Below are positions 50,205 through 59,410 of a stretch of DNA of 64,000 nt, piece by piece. The notes under the pieces are model-generated. The model saw only the letters and a list, made by a program, of their open reading frames with translations. It searched no databases and was not told the origin of the DNA. Where the stretch lies: the NCBI RefSeq assembly GCF_900108335.1, contig NZ_FNVT01000031.1, positions 1 to 64,000 of the forward strand, read 5' to 3'. Position 1 is the first letter of the stretch. Each line of letters begins with the position of its first letter. Source of the stretch: Nonomuraea solani. Its GTDB lineage: Bacteria > Actinomycetota > Actinomycetes > Streptosporangiales > Streptosporangiaceae. The position numbers and the translations under genes were made by a program.

Positions 50205-51973
50205 GAGGGCTCCCCCGGCACGAAGAAGACCACCGGCGCGTCCGGCTCGCCCTCCCAGGTGAAGGAGCCCGGCACGAGGAAGCCGGGCAGCCGCCGGCGC
50301 AGCCGTGCCCGCAACTCGCCGGCCGCGGGACGAGGCAGGCCGGGCACCGCCCTCAGACGGGCCGCGAGCCCGCCACCGTCTCCTGCCGTGACCTCGGCCG
50401 CCGCGATCGACCGGTCGGCCAGCAGCGCCTCCTCGATCAGCCGGGCCGGCACCCGAAGCCCCCGGACCACGAGTTCCTCGCCCACCCCGCCGAGGAACTC
50501 GACCGTGCCGTCCGCCCGGATCCGGGCCAGCAGCCCCGTACGGTTCCCGGCCAGCCACGCCTCGCCCGGCACCCCGAGCGGCAGCGGCACCCCGTGGGTG
50601 TCACGGATCGACACCGCCACCTCCGCCTCGCCGCCGCCGATCGCCGCGCACGTCCGCGAGATCGGCTGGTCAGGGTTCTCGCAGAGCGCGCGCAGCAGGC
50701 GGAAGTAGTCGTCGATCAGCCGCGCGACCGTCTCCTCGTCGAACAGGTCCGCGTTGAAGCACGCCTCCACGCTCAGCTCGCCGCCGGCGCGGTCCAGCAG
50801 GTGGACCTCCAGGTCGAAGCGGGTCGCCGGCGCCGTCAGCTCCTCGCCCCACACGCGGGCGCGCACCTCGCCCCAACGCGCCTCCCCGGCCTGGGGCAGC
50901 ACCAGCATCTGGAAGATCACCTGGACCAGCGGGGCGTAGGAGGGGTCACGCCGCGGCTCCAGCCGGTCCACCAGCACGTCGAGGGGCAGCAGGTCGTTGT
51001 CGTAGGCGTCGAACAGCGCCTCGCGCGCCCGCGCCAGCACGGTGCGGAAACCCGGGTCGCCCGACAGGTCCATCCGCACCGGCAGCGTACCGACGAAGAA
51101 GCCCACCGTCCGCGCGAACTCCGGCCGCGACCGCCCGGCCACCACCACTCCGAGCACCAGGTCGTCCGCGCGCGCGTAGCGGCCGAGCAGCACCGCGAAA
51201 GCGGCGTAGGCGACCGTGTACGGGGTGAGACGCCGCCCCGCGGCGAAGGAGGCCAGGAGGTCGGCCACGTCTTTCGGCATCGCCGTGGCGATCTGGCCGC
51301 CGCCGGTGCCCTGGAGCCTCGGCCGTGTGCGGTCGGCGGGCAGGGTGACGAGCTCGGGCACTCCGGCCAGCCGCTCCCGCCAATAGCCCAGCACCCGCTC
51401 GGCCGCAGGCGACCCGGCCCGCTTGCGCTGCCAGTCGGCGTAGTCGAGATAGTCGGCCCGCAACGGCGGCAGGCCCGCCGGCTCACCGCCGGCCTCGGCC
51501 GCGTAGAGCCGCCCGAGTTCCTCGTCGAGGATCGGCACCGACCAGCCGTCGATCACGATGTGATGCACGCACAGCAGCAGGACGTGCAGGTCGGAGGCGA
51601 CGCCCAGCAGGTGGGCCCGCATCGGCTCCTCCCGCCCCAGGTCGAAGGGCCGCGAGGACCAGCGGCGCGCGAACGCGCTCGCCTCGGCCTCCCAGCCGTC
51701 CGGGGCCAGGCCGGCGCGGGGCAGATCGACCAGGCAAGGAACAGGAGTCACCGCCACGCGGGGCGAGCCCGCCTCGGCGGGGAATCTCATGCGCAGCGCG
51801 ACATGGCGATCGGCCAGCGCGCCGAGCGCCCGGCCCAGGGCCGCCGCGTCGAGCGGCCCGCGCAGCTCGTAGCCGCGAAAGACGTTGTACTGGTTGGACT
51901 CGGGGGCGAGCTGCTGGTGAAACCACAGCCGCTGCTGGCTCGGCGAGAGCCTCGGCTGGCGTGCTTCCGGCAT
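50201..51973 (-). CDS. NRPS condensation domain with vestigial A-domain tail
   Basis: 590 residues. A complete C domain (LSPSQQRLWF start, HHIVIDG from His137, VVAGRSRPEFARTVGFFVGT) is followed by about 150 residues that resemble only the end of an A domain: GVPGEAWLAGN, LLARIRADGTVEFLGGVGEE, VRGLRVPARLIEEALL, LRRRLPGFLVPGSF. The P-loop, A5 and the A10 Lys are missing, so it cannot activate anything. ATG 51973 was chosen because AGGTGA lies 7 bases upstream and a TTGACA promoter overlaps the earlier ATG at 52048. First gene of the C / TEII / A-PCP operon; it likely condenses the A-PCP unit in trans. Confidence 0.85.
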   Translation of the reverse strand: MPEARQPRLSPSQQRLWFHQQLAPESNQYNVFRGYELRGPLDAAALGRALGALADRHVALRMRFPAEAGSPRVAVTPVPCLVDLPRAGLAPDGWEAEASAFARRWSSRPFDLGREEPMRAHLLGVASDLHVLLLCVHHIVIDGWSVPILDEELGRLYAAEAGGEPAGLPPLRADYLDYADWQRKRAGSPAAERVLGYWRERLAGVPELVTLPADRTRPRLQGTGGGQIATAMPKDVADLLASFAAGRRLTPYTVAYAAFAVLLGRYARADDLVLGVVVAGRSRPEFARTVGFFVGTLPVRMDLSGDPGFRTVLARAREALFDAYDNDLLPLDVLVDRLEPRRDPSYAPLVQVIFQMLVLPQAGEARWGEVRARVWGEELTAPATRFDLEVHLLDRAGGELSVEACFNADLFDEETVARLIDDYFRLLRALCENPDQPISRTCAAIGGGEAEVAVSIRDTHGVPLPLGVPGEAWLAGNRTGLLARIRADGTVEFLGGVGEELVVRGLRVPARLIEEALLADRSIAAAEVTAGDGGGLAARLRAVPGLPRPAAGELRARLRRRLPGFLVPGSFTWEGEPDAPVVFFVPGEPS

Positions 51974-52049
51974 CGTCGCATCACCTGTATGAGAGGCGAG
52001 GTCGCTGATCGTCGAGTTGTCGCGCGTGGAACCGGGGATCTCTGTCATG

Positions 52050-52078
52050 AGGCTCTACCAGGGCCTAAGGGTTGTCAA
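52050..52078 (-). promoter_or_regulatory. Candidate promoter of the C / TEII / A-PCP operon
   Basis: On the minus strand TTGACA, a 17-base spacer and GAGCCT (or TAGAGC with 15 bases) lie about 77 bases before ATG 51973. The -35 is perfect and the -10 poor. It marks the right boundary of the NRPS cluster. Confidence 0.5.
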
Positions 52079-52460
52079 CCCTGATCCCCTCGGCCGACGC
52101 CGCCCGGTCGGTGCCGGCACCGGAGCGATGCTCGGGTCGAAAGCGGTAGGCACCATGCCGTCGGCGGCGTTGGTCGAAGTAGCTGCAGGCGTGGTCATGC
52201 CGTGTGACGGACTCCGCGTCGGTGCCGCCCGCCGCCGTCCAGCCGCACGGCTCCACCGCCGCGCACCCGTCGTCGGCGCCGCTGTGCAGGTGGGCTGACC
52301 AGAGGCTCGGTACGGAAGGGAAGCGGGTGCGGACCGCGCGGACGGCATGATGCAGAGCCAGGGCGGGACCCAGGCTCAGCCGGTCGTAGACGTCGGTGGC
52401 GATGTCTGCAAACCCCGCCCTGTTCGAGCCGTAACCAGCCCGCACCGTCCTCCGGCCCGC
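52066..52460 (-). pseudogene. Decayed copy of a DUF6461 gene
   Basis: The minus strand has, in shifting frames, SGADDGCAAVEPCGWTAAGG, DAESVTRHDHACSYF and ADGMVPTAFDPS. The intact DUF6461 gene at 53929 has EGCAAVEPCGW, VLRHDYACDYF and ADGMVLTAFDPS at the same spacing. Frame changes between blocks and a lost C-terminus show it is dead. It is a paralogue rather than a recent duplicate, judging from the divergence. Confidence 0.7.
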
Positions 52461-52759
52461 ACATGGCCCCCGGGTTCACTCCGGCCGAAAAACCCTCACC
52501 GCGAGAGTCCTTGGGTTCGGCATCGGACGCGCGAATCCCGCGACCGATGAGAGGTCCGCGATGATCACTAAGGCTGCCTGACCTGCGCAAAGAGCAAGTG
52601 GTCGCAGGTCAGGGGCATATCCGTTGGATTTCCGCAGTCAGAATCCCGCCTTGCGCCTTCACTACTGTGGCCGTCATGCAGGCGAAGCGGACGAGGCGGG
52701 CATCGATGTCCCGCATTCCGTGAAGGATGGCGCCTGAGCAGGAAAGACCGGGCGCGATG
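52461..52759. other. Gene-free spacer
   Basis: No recognisable gene, repeat or hairpin. It separates the decayed DUF6461 copy from the stop of the secreted metallopeptidase-like gene. Confidence 0.35.
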
Positions 52760-53542
52760 CTATGCCACCTTGGCCGAGGCGGCGGTCCAGGTGTTGCACG
52801 AGGCAGGGTCGGCGGTGGCGAAGCCCCGCTTGAGCCAATAGCCGACGCTGGACTCCTTTCCCCAGCGGCGATCCTTCTCAGAGGTGTCACCGCCGGGCAA
52901 CGTCAGGAAGTAACTCCAGTCTTTGCCGGTACGCCCGGTCAGTGGCCAGACGCTTTTGATGAACGCGGCGGCCAGGCAATCCCGTTGCAGGCTGTAGCGC
53001 CGTTGCTGCTCTTGGAGCTCGGACTTATTGCGGTACCGCACCACCTCGTAGGCGGCCGCGATGCCGATGAGGTGCTGGACGTGATAGCCGTACATATAAC
53101 CGGCCTGGTACAGCATCCAGAGGTCTGTGGGGTCGTCCAAGTATCCCTCGCCGACTTCGAATGTCAGCGTGCCGGTCCTTTCGCAGTAGTAGGCCTCTGA
53201 GTCGTCCTCCTGGTTGAAGGTGTCTCCGCAGTATTTCTTCGGAATGTTGTCGACCTGCCGCACCTTGGCCGGGCGGTAGGGCAGGTTCGCGCTGGTGAGG
53301 TGTTGTTCCCAGGTCGTTTCCAGGCAAGCGAGCATCGCGTTGATGTACGCGCGTCCGAGCTGGCGATTGTTGCGTTTGACCGGGGGTTCTTCACAGGTCG
53401 TCGTCGGGAGGACTCCGGCTTCGTAAAGGGGGTGGGCGATCAGCTTGGGATGTTTGACCGGATACGCGGTTGCCGCGGCGGCCGTTCCGGCTAAGGGGGC
53501 CATGAGCACGCACGTGAGTGCGGCGATCTTGACGATTTTCAT
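52760..53542 (-). CDS. Secreted neutral zinc metallopeptidase homologue with lost zinc motif
   Basis: 260 residues with a signal peptide (MKIVKIAALTCVLMAPLAG, cut near TAAAA). The body follows the YpfJ-type neutral zinc metallopeptidase family: AYINAMLACLETTWEQHL, YRPAKVRQVD, a Cys pair around AYYCERTGTLTFEVG, and VQHLIGIAAAYE. The HEYGHHVQ zinc helix is here YMYGYHVQ (149-156): both zinc His and the catalytic Glu are gone. It should be non-catalytic. ATG 53542 was chosen at the signal peptide. No linked gene; about 390 bases upstream are empty. Confidence 0.7.
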   Translation of the reverse strand: MKIVKIAALTCVLMAPLAGTAAAATAYPVKHPKLIAHPLYEAGVLPTTTCEEPPVKRNNRQLGRAYINAMLACLETTWEQHLTSANLPYRPAKVRQVDNIPKKYCGDTFNQEDDSEAYYCERTGTLTFEVGEGYLDDPTDLWMLYQAGYMYGYHVQHLIGIAAAYEVVRYRNKSELQEQQRRYSLQRDCLAAAFIKSVWPLTGRTGKDWSYFLTLPGGDTSEKDRRWGKESSVGYWLKRGFATADPASCNTWTAASAKVA

Positions 53543-53928
53543 GATCCCCGACCTTAAGGGGAGGCGGCAGGTCACGCAATTGCGGCCCCGGCCGGGCCCC
53601 GCGGCGGCTCGGCCGGGGGGCGCCGCGGGCCTGGGTGAGCAAGGTATTCTCGCCGGCTCTTCTGCGGCTGACGCACGATCCGGCCCTGTCGTCCCAGACC
53701 ATCATCTGTCCGCGCTCCTGAGAGATCGATGTCCCGGCGGCCGCCGCCATCCGCCAGCAACTCCTGGAGATGCCTGCCCCCGTCGCGTCTCCTCAGAGAA
53801 GGAGGTGGAACGTGGAGCCGCTACGCCGTCGGGGAACACGGCACGTCACCCATAAAGCCTTACAGGAACGACAACTTACGACAGCTGAACAGGCGAGCCC
53901 ACCAGTCAGTACCGGAGACTCATGGGGG
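53543..53928. other. Gene-free spacer
   Basis: No coding frame with domain content and no strong repeat. It holds the upstream region of the metallopeptidase-like gene. Confidence 0.35.
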
Positions 53929-54666
53929 TCAAGCGGCGTCGTGATCAGATTCAGGGCCGCTTACCGCTTTCAGTTGCTCGAGTAAAGCGCCGAGGCCCTT
54001 CCCGGGCTGAGGCTCTTGTGGCGGTGGCAGGTCGGCGATCGCGCCCACCAGGAGCGGTCCGTCCAGCAGGTCGGCGGTGAACGTCACGCCGGTGAGGCGG
54101 GCCGCCATCGCGAACATCCGCGCGAGGCCATGTCCGGACAGGTCGTCGTAGCGTTGGTCCCAGTCCTCATCTGAGCTCTCCTCGAGAGGCAGGCCGAACT
54201 CGCGCATGAGGCCGGCGAGCCGGTCAGTGTCGGCACCGGAGCGACGCTCGGGAAAACTCGGGTCGAAAGCCGTGAGCACCATGCCGTCCGCAGCGTAATG
54301 AAAGTAGTCGCAGGCATAGTCATGCCGCAGGACGGACACCACGTCGGTGCCGGCCGACAGCCGCGCCAGCATCTCCGTCCCCGACCAGCCGCACGGTTCC
54401 ACCGCCGCGCACCCCTCGCCGGTAGCGACCACTCCGACATAACCACTTCCGTCACCACCCTCGGTGACCATCGTGAAGTCGGAAACCGCCAGCCCCAGCT
54501 CGGCGAAGCTCATCGGCGTGCTCGTGCGGGCGCCGAACCTGCGCAGCACCTCGGCCGGATCGAGCCCGCGCAGCAAGGTCACGCAGTAGATCTCGCCAAG
54601 CAGGTCGCCCCGATCGCCGTACGGCGGTTGCAGCCAGCGGAACGGCGTCAGCGCATCGATCGTCAT
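53929..54666 (-). CDS. DUF6461 domain protein
   Basis: 245 residues. Starts with FRWLQPPYGDRGDLLGEIYCVTLLRGLDPAEVLRRFGA, then FTMVTEGGDGSGYVGVVATGEGCAAVEPCGW and VLRHDYACDYFHYAADG: the DUF6461 pattern, common in actinomycetes, function unknown. The C-terminal part (RMFAMAARLTGVTFTADLL) is helical. It stands alone on the minus strand. A decayed relative lies 1.5 kb away at 52066. Confidence 0.8.
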   Translation of the reverse strand: MTIDALTPFRWLQPPYGDRGDLLGEIYCVTLLRGLDPAEVLRRFGARTSTPMSFAELGLAVSDFTMVTEGGDGSGYVGVVATGEGCAAVEPCGWSGTEMLARLSAGTDVVSVLRHDYACDYFHYAADGMVLTAFDPSFPERRSGADTDRLAGLMREFGLPLEESSDEDWDQRYDDLSGHGLARMFAMAARLTGVTFTADLLDGPLLVGAIADLPPPQEPQPGKGLGALLEQLKAVSGPESDHDAA

Positions 54667-54859
54667 GTCGCGATCTTGGCAGGCCCAACCGACATGGTCA
54701 GGCCCACTTCACCCCTCCGCGCGCACCTGCTGTCCGAGAGCCCGGCTTGTTGCCGCCGACATCACGGAAAGTCACTATCACGGCCCTCGGCATCGAGAAC
54801 TCGCGATGGTCGAAGAGGTGACTCCACCAGTAAAGCGCCGCCCAGGCGGGGTGTGCCGC

Positions 54860-55705
54860 TCAGCCGCATGTCGTCTCGGAATGTCCGAACGGGCTCAAGC
54901 GGTCGGTCAGGAAGGCGATGATCTCGTCCCTGGCCTTCAGCGTGGGATGTCCGGCTTCGTCGACGAGGTGAGCGGTGACCACGCTGTGGGGGGACCCGAC
55001 CACGTCGCCGAAGAACGGTGGCGGGCTGGTGTTCGCGGAACTGCCCGCGAGAATACGGCCGTCGAAGGCGTCGCCGAGGAGCGCCTGGTAGGCGGCGAAG
55101 CGCCGGCCGGTGCACCAGCGGTCGTCATCGAAGCGGTAGGCAAGAACCTTCAGCCCGTCGCGCGCGATGCGGTCTCGGACCGCGCGCGCGTCCTCGTCGC
55201 TGATCTCGAGTCCGGCAGGGTCGTCCAGCGGCAGCGACGGGTGGTTGACCACTGGCGCGATGACAGCCGGCTCAAGCGCCATGGTGAGAGCGAAGTTGCC
55301 GGTGAAGCACAATCCGATCGCGCCGACTCCCGGACCGCCGCATTCGGCATGGGCTTGGCGCGCCAGCCCACGTAGCCATGCCGTGACCGGGCTGGTGCCG
55401 CCCCCCGCGAACGCGCGGAACTCGGCACTGACACACGCGCGGCGGACGACCTCCCTACCACCCTCGACCGTGGGATAGGCACCGTCGATTCCGAAGAGTG
55501 AGGGGACATGAACGGTGAAGCCCGCATCTCGCACCCACCGCGCCAGTCGAAGGACATCGGGACTGATGCCGGGCATCTCCGGCATCAACACGACGGCCGG
55601 CCCGGAACCCGCGGCGTACACCGTCTTCACCACCCCCTCCACATCCACGAGTCGGCGGGAGAAGTCCGTGATCATGTCGTCAAGTCGTTCGCCGGCAGCG
55701 CTCAT
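54860..55705 (-). CDS. Dienelactone hydrolase-like alpha/beta hydrolase
   Basis: About 281 residues. Core motifs VVLMPEMPGISPDVLRLARW, VHVPSLFGIDG, the nucleophile GLCFTGNFALTMAL (Cys in the G-x-C-x-G position as in dienelactone hydrolase), VLAYRFDDDRWC and HLVDEAGHPTL (His). Family members open dienelactones or cleave small esters. Start taken as ATG 55705; ATG 55675 is an alternative and neither has a strong ribosome site. Divergent from the GlxA-type regulator gene, which probably controls it. Confidence 0.8.
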   Translation of the reverse strand: MSAAGERLDDMITDFSRRLVDVEGVVKTVYAAGSGPAVVLMPEMPGISPDVLRLARWVRDAGFTVHVPSLFGIDGAYPTVEGGREVVRRACVSAEFRAFAGGGTSPVTAWLRGLARQAHAECGGPGVGAIGLCFTGNFALTMALEPAVIAPVVNHPSLPLDDPAGLEISDEDARAVRDRIARDGLKVLAYRFDDDRWCTGRRFAAYQALLGDAFDGRILAGSSANTSPPPFFGDVVGSPHSVVTAHLVDEAGHPTLKARDEIIAFLTDRLSPFGHSETTCG

Positions 55706-55801
55706 GGTGACAGCGTGGACCGATGCCCCCGCAGAGGGCGAGAGGCGACATCGCCATGTGTGCGGGTAATCTCGCCATGGGCTGATGGTGAGGAGGCGAG
55801 C

Positions 55802-56770
55802 GTGAGCGCGCTGCGGGTCGGTGTCCTGGCCTATCCGGGCTGCTTCGCGTCCGAGGTGTTCGGCGTACCCGATCTCTTGACGATGGCCACGCACGTTGCC
55901 GGTCCGGACGGCTCCGGATACGAGGTGTCGATCTTTTCGCCTCGTCGTCGTGTCGTGGCATCGGGTGGTGCGGTGTTGGGCGTATCCGCGCTGCGCGAGG
56001 TAGATGTCCTTATCGTGCCAGGGTTCGAGCTCGTGCCGGGCCTCGGCGTGGACGCGAAGCTCGCACCCCTCGCGCCTGAAGTTGAGGCGATCCACTCATA
56101 CGCTGCTGCGGGTGCTGTCGTCGTCTCGATCTGTGTCGGTGCGTTCCTGCTCGCCGAGGCTGGGCTCCTCAACCGACGCCGTGCCACGACAGCCTGGCTC
56201 CTCGCGGACGAACTGGCTCGACGCTATCCGGACGCCGACGTCCGGCCTGAGCGTCTGGTCATCACCGACACTGGGGTGACGACGACGGCGGCCTTCAGCG
56301 CCATGTACGACTTCGCGCTGGATCTGATCCGTCAACACAGTGGTGCCGGCGTGGCACGGACAACCGCGCGGGTGGCGCTCGTCGACGACGCGCGATCGTC
56401 CCAGACCCCATACGTTGACGAGCGATTTCTTCCGCAGCCCGGAAACGCGTTCTCCCACAAGGTCATGCGATGGCTCGACCAAAACCTTGCCGCCCGATAC
56501 GACCTCGCCGCGTTGTCGGACACGTTCAAGGTCAGCACTCGGACACTGCTGCGGCGCTTCGCGGACGAGACCGGCCAGAGCCCGCTGGAGTACCTGCAGT
56601 CGTCGCGTGTCCGTCGCGCCCGCCACCTCCTTGAGGCCACGAACCGAACCGTCGCCAGCATCTCCGCCACGGTCGGATACAGGGATCCAGGCACGTTCGC
56701 CGCCCTCTTCGCCAAGCACACTGGACGGCGCCCGAGGGACTACCGCGCGGCCTTCCGCCGCGTCGACTGA
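55802..56770 (+). CDS. GlxA-type AraC regulator with DJ-1/PfpI domain
   Basis: 322 residues. N-terminal DJ-1/PfpI sensor domain (VGVLAYPGCFASEVFGVPDLL, VLIVPGFELVPG, and the nucleophile elbow VVSICVGAFLLAEAG with Cys). C-terminal AraC helix-turn-helix pair: DLAALSDTFKVSTRTLLRRF and TVASISATVGYRDPGTFAALF. GTG 55802 has GAGGAGGCG upstream. About 96 bases separate it from the divergent hydrolase gene, its likely target. The signal is unknown. Confidence 0.92.
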   Translation: MSALRVGVLAYPGCFASEVFGVPDLLTMATHVAGPDGSGYEVSIFSPRRRVVASGGAVLGVSALREVDVLIVPGFELVPGLGVDAKLAPLAPEVEAIHSYAAAGAVVVSICVGAFLLAEAGLLNRRRATTAWLLADELARRYPDADVRPERLVITDTGVTTTAAFSAMYDFALDLIRQHSGAGVARTTARVALVDDARSSQTPYVDERFLPQPGNAFSHKVMRWLDQNLAARYDLAALSDTFKVSTRTLLRRFADETGQSPLEYLQSSRVRRARHLLEATNRTVASISATVGYRDPGTFAALFAKHTGRRPRDYRAAFRRVD

Positions 56771-57039
56771 TTCAGGCGCATGAAGCCGGTTTACCCCCGG
56801 AGATCACAGTCAGTTATGGCCGCGCCCCTCTACCGTGGGCCTCCAGGCCCAAGCGATCAAGGCCGAACCCCAAGGTTTCTCCCTCCGTGTTGTGGGAGCG
56901 GGTACTGGCCGTCCACGCGCACTGATCGCAGAGCTCAACCCCGAGATGGCGGCTGGTGCCGGTCGCGTTGACGGCACCCCAACAGAGGCAGGGGCAGGAA
57001 CTCAGATCATTCGATCAACGGTCTTACCAGTAGTGGTGT
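56771..57039. other. Gene-free spacer
   Basis: Open frames here have no domain-like content and overlap the repeat copy that follows. Nothing recognised. Confidence 0.3.
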
Positions 57040-57145
57040 TCAGGAGTGCTGATGCTCCTTCCGCCGCTGGAGCAGTTCCTCGACCGCGTTCGGCAGAGTC
57101 GTCTCGAAGTCGGTCGGCTTCGCCCATGTCGGGGTCACGACGAGA
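57040..57145 (-). repeat. Partial copy of the PNPOx-like gene tail
   Basis: The minus strand reads VVTPTWAKPTDFETTLP, then NAVEELLQRRKEHQHS-stop. The PNPOx-like pseudogene at 58129 ends VVTPTWAKLIDFETTLP, then SPVEELIRQRKERQPA-stop. About 23 of 33 residues agree. Only this tail is shared; sequence further upstream is unrelated. It is a fragment of a paralogous gene cut by a rearrangement. Confidence 0.65.
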
Positions 57146-57218
57146 GCGGACGCCGGCTGATGCGCCAAAACGAGCAGCATCGTCGGCGTCCCATTCTTCG
57201 AAAAATACGGACTTCCGT

Positions 57219-57782
57219 CTATTTTTTGATCTCGTAGCGCAGAACTGCCACGCCGTTGTCGAACCCGGTGGCCTCGATCAGCTTCAGGTCTTGCCGATCC
57301 TCGAAAATGCGCGTTCCCTTGCCGCGTGACGCCGGGCAGACGAGCAGGGTGAGCTCGTCGACGAGGCCGGCGTCTATCAGGGAGCGCATGAGTGTCAAGC
57401 TCCCCCACAGCCAGATGTCCTTGCCGCTCTGCTCTTTCAGCTCCCGGACGGTGGCGACCGGGTCGCGGGTCACGGTCGCGGCCGGGAAATCGCCCCAGGG
57501 GGCGTGCTCCAGCTTCGAGGAGGCGACGAACTTGGTGAGGTTGTTGAGCTTCTCGCCGTACTCGCCCTGATCAGTGGCGGTCGCCCAACCCTGGGACTGG
57601 GCGTAGGTGTTCGCACCGAGAATCAGCGTGTCGACCGCGTCGACGAACCCCATCACCTTTTCCTTGTACTTCTTGTTGGTCGTCTCGGAGAAGGGCTCCC
57701 CCGACACGAAGCTGAGCCCGCCGTCCTCCTCCGCGGCGATATTGTCGACGGTGACCCACTGCTGGACTATGAGCTTGCGCAT
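57219..57782 (-). CDS. RibD C-terminal / dihydrofolate-reductase-like protein
   Basis: 187 residues of the RibD_C fold. MRKLIVQQWVTVDNIAAEEDGG start, VDTLILGANTYAQSQGWA, FVASSKLEHAPWGD, IWLWGSLTLMRSLIDAGLVDELTLLVCP and IEATGFDNGVAVLRYEIKK are standard for the stand-alone actinomycete YyaP/YwjB-like reductases. Cofactor would be NADPH; the substrate is unknown. ATG 57782 has AAAGGACA upstream. No linked gene. Confidence 0.9.
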   Translation of the reverse strand: MRKLIVQQWVTVDNIAAEEDGGLSFVSGEPFSETTNKKYKEKVMGFVDAVDTLILGANTYAQSQGWATATDQGEYGEKLNNLTKFVASSKLEHAPWGDFPAATVTRDPVATVRELKEQSGKDIWLWGSLTLMRSLIDAGLVDELTLLVCPASRGKGTRIFEDRQDLKLIEATGFDNGVAVLRYEIKK

Positions 57783-58128
57783 GACGGAATGTGTCCTTTC
57801 GAATATCTGTCGGTTGAGCAGGTCACCGGTACGAAGCCTTCGTGACGGATTCGACACCGGAGGCACTAGAGCGATTCTTCTTTTCGAGGACGAAACCGCG
57901 CGGGGTTCTCGACCTTCTACCTCGACATTTCCTGGCGAGCTTCAACGAATCCGCGCGCTCCGAGGCGGCCACAAACGGGCACAGGGAGAGCCACTTCGCG
58001 CCAAGGACATGGCGGTGCCCCACAATCAGCCGCGTCGGATCGCCGCTTCTCGATCGGCCCCCGCCGCGGCCCGCAGGAGCAGGTCCAGCCGCGTACCCGC
58101 GGTGGGAATCCGCCAAGGCGGGCGGCGC

Positions 58129-58496
58129 TCAGGCGGGCTGACGTTCCTTCCGCTGCCGGATCAGCTCCTCGACCGGGCTCGGCAGGGTCGTCTCGAAGTC
58201 GATCAGTTTCGCCCAGGTCGGGGTCACGACGATCCGGACCATGCCGTCGTGGTAGAGGAAACGTACCTCCGCCTCCCAGACGATCCGTTGCTCGGGCGTC
58301 ATCTGGTAGGTGCTGGTCGTCTGGAGGTACTCGTCCGGGATGCCGTCGACGAACTTCGGCGTGCACATGACGATCTCCGCACCGTTCCAGGCAAAGATGA
58401 TCGGGATGTGCCGTCCTTGGCGACATAGGCCAAGCGGGCCAGCATCTCCCGGCTGAGCGGCCGGTTCAGAACCTCGATGATCTCATTCGGTCGCAC
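58129..58496 (-). pseudogene. PNPOx-like (pyridoxamine 5'-phosphate oxidase-related) gene with frameshift
   Basis: The start reads RPNEIIEVLNRPLSREMLAR and LAYVAKDGT. After a frame change near 58408 it continues IPIIFAWNGAEIVMCTPKFV and ends RKERQPA. Joined, this is a split-barrel PNPOx/F420-type protein (LxRLAYVAxDGTPRxxPIxFxWNGxEIVMxT). The frame change lies inside the flavin-binding strand, so the product is broken unless the read has an error. Both halves keep good codon usage, so the damage is recent. Confidence 0.75.
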
Positions 58497-58561
58497 GGTC
58501 GCTCCTTCGGTTGTCGTTTCGTGGATCGTTGTGGGTGGTCTCGACCGTCTGCGGCGGGCCG

Positions 58562-58671
58562 TTAGGCGAGCTCTTCAGCCAGGGCGACGACGATGCCCTC
58601 GGAGCCGCTCCATGCCGGGTTCCACGAAGAACGCGATGACCACATCGAGGTCGTCGACGATGCTGTCCATT
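58562..58671 (-). pseudogene. Internally deleted VOC (glyoxalase) gene
   Basis: MDSIVDDLDVVIAFFVEPGM is the start of a VOC protein (IVxDLDxxIAFFxxLGM). After about 40 bases it is followed in another frame by SGSEGIVVALAEELA-stop, the end of the same family (DPxGxxVxLAEEL). Nearly the whole middle is deleted. Dead gene. Confidence 0.6.
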
Positions 58672-58790
58672 TGCTTGAGCGTCGTGCCTGGCTCATTCGT
58701 CACACGGCCGGTTCGTGGCCGCTGGTATTCCTGGGACGGAGCCGGCACCGCGTTCTCGACAACCTCGACGGCTCGTGTTCCGAATTTTCG

Positions 58791-59333
58791 TCAGCGATCG
58801 TGGCGCTGTTCGTAGATGCGGCGCACGCTGGTTCCGCTGCTGAGGTCCGCGCCGTACACGTGCAGCGTGATCGCGACCGTGTCACCGGTGTTGCGGACCC
58901 GGTGGATGTCGTCGGGCGGGGCGACGCCGCTGACCGAGCCGGCGGGCCGGTGCCGCTCACCGATCTCGACCAGGCGGTCGCCGTCGATGTCGTACAGGGT
59001 CTCGGTCTCGGCGCCTTGGAGCACCATGAACGAGCACCACACCAGGTGGTCGTGGATCTCCGTCACCTGGCCTGGCCGCCACACCACCGCGGACACCGAG
59101 AACGCCGCCTCGGTGTGCAGGGTGTGCTGGGTGTAGCCGTCGGGCGAGCCGGCCCGCTCGGCCACGGTGAGGAGGTCCACGTCCGGTTCGGTCTCTGCCA
59201 GTACGTCGGCCACCTGCTCGGCGATGGTCCGTGGGGTCGCCTGCCAGCGGGCGTGCGACCGGATGCGTGCGACCAGCTCGGCCAGGCCGGGCCTGGGCGG
59301 CGAGTCGACGGGGGCAGTCATCTGCTTGGCCAT
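58791..59333 (-). CDS. Cysteine dioxygenase type I family protein
   Basis: 180 residues, cupin. Iron ligands are His94 and His96 (EIHDHLVWC) and His158 (TLHVYGAD). WRPGQVTEIHDH is the cupin 1 motif. Cys100 sits near the crosslink position. Cysteine dioxygenases oxidise cysteine to cysteine sulfinate; bacterial relatives also use 3-mercaptopropionate. Divergent from a LysR gene with a 77-base gap, its likely regulator. Outside the NRPS cluster, but of interest as that cluster uses cysteine. Confidence 0.88.
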   Translation of the reverse strand: MAKQMTAPVDSPPRPGLAELVARIRSHARWQATPRTIAEQVADVLAETEPDVDLLTVAERAGSPDGYTQHTLHTEAAFSVSAVVWRPGQVTEIHDHLVWCSFMVLQGAETETLYDIDGDRLVEIGERHRPAGSVSGVAPPDDIHRVRNTGDTVAITLHVYGADLSSGTSVRRIYEQRHDR

Positions 59334-59410
59334 GACAACGATGCTGGCCTGCCAGCGGTCATGGCGTCTAATGCCAAAAACTCCCGCGTCCCATAGATAA
59401 AGTTAATAAC

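Noticed and set aside
56835..57329. A 164-codon + strand frame
   Set aside because: It runs antisense through the PNPOx tail copy, has no domain-like content and no ribosome site.
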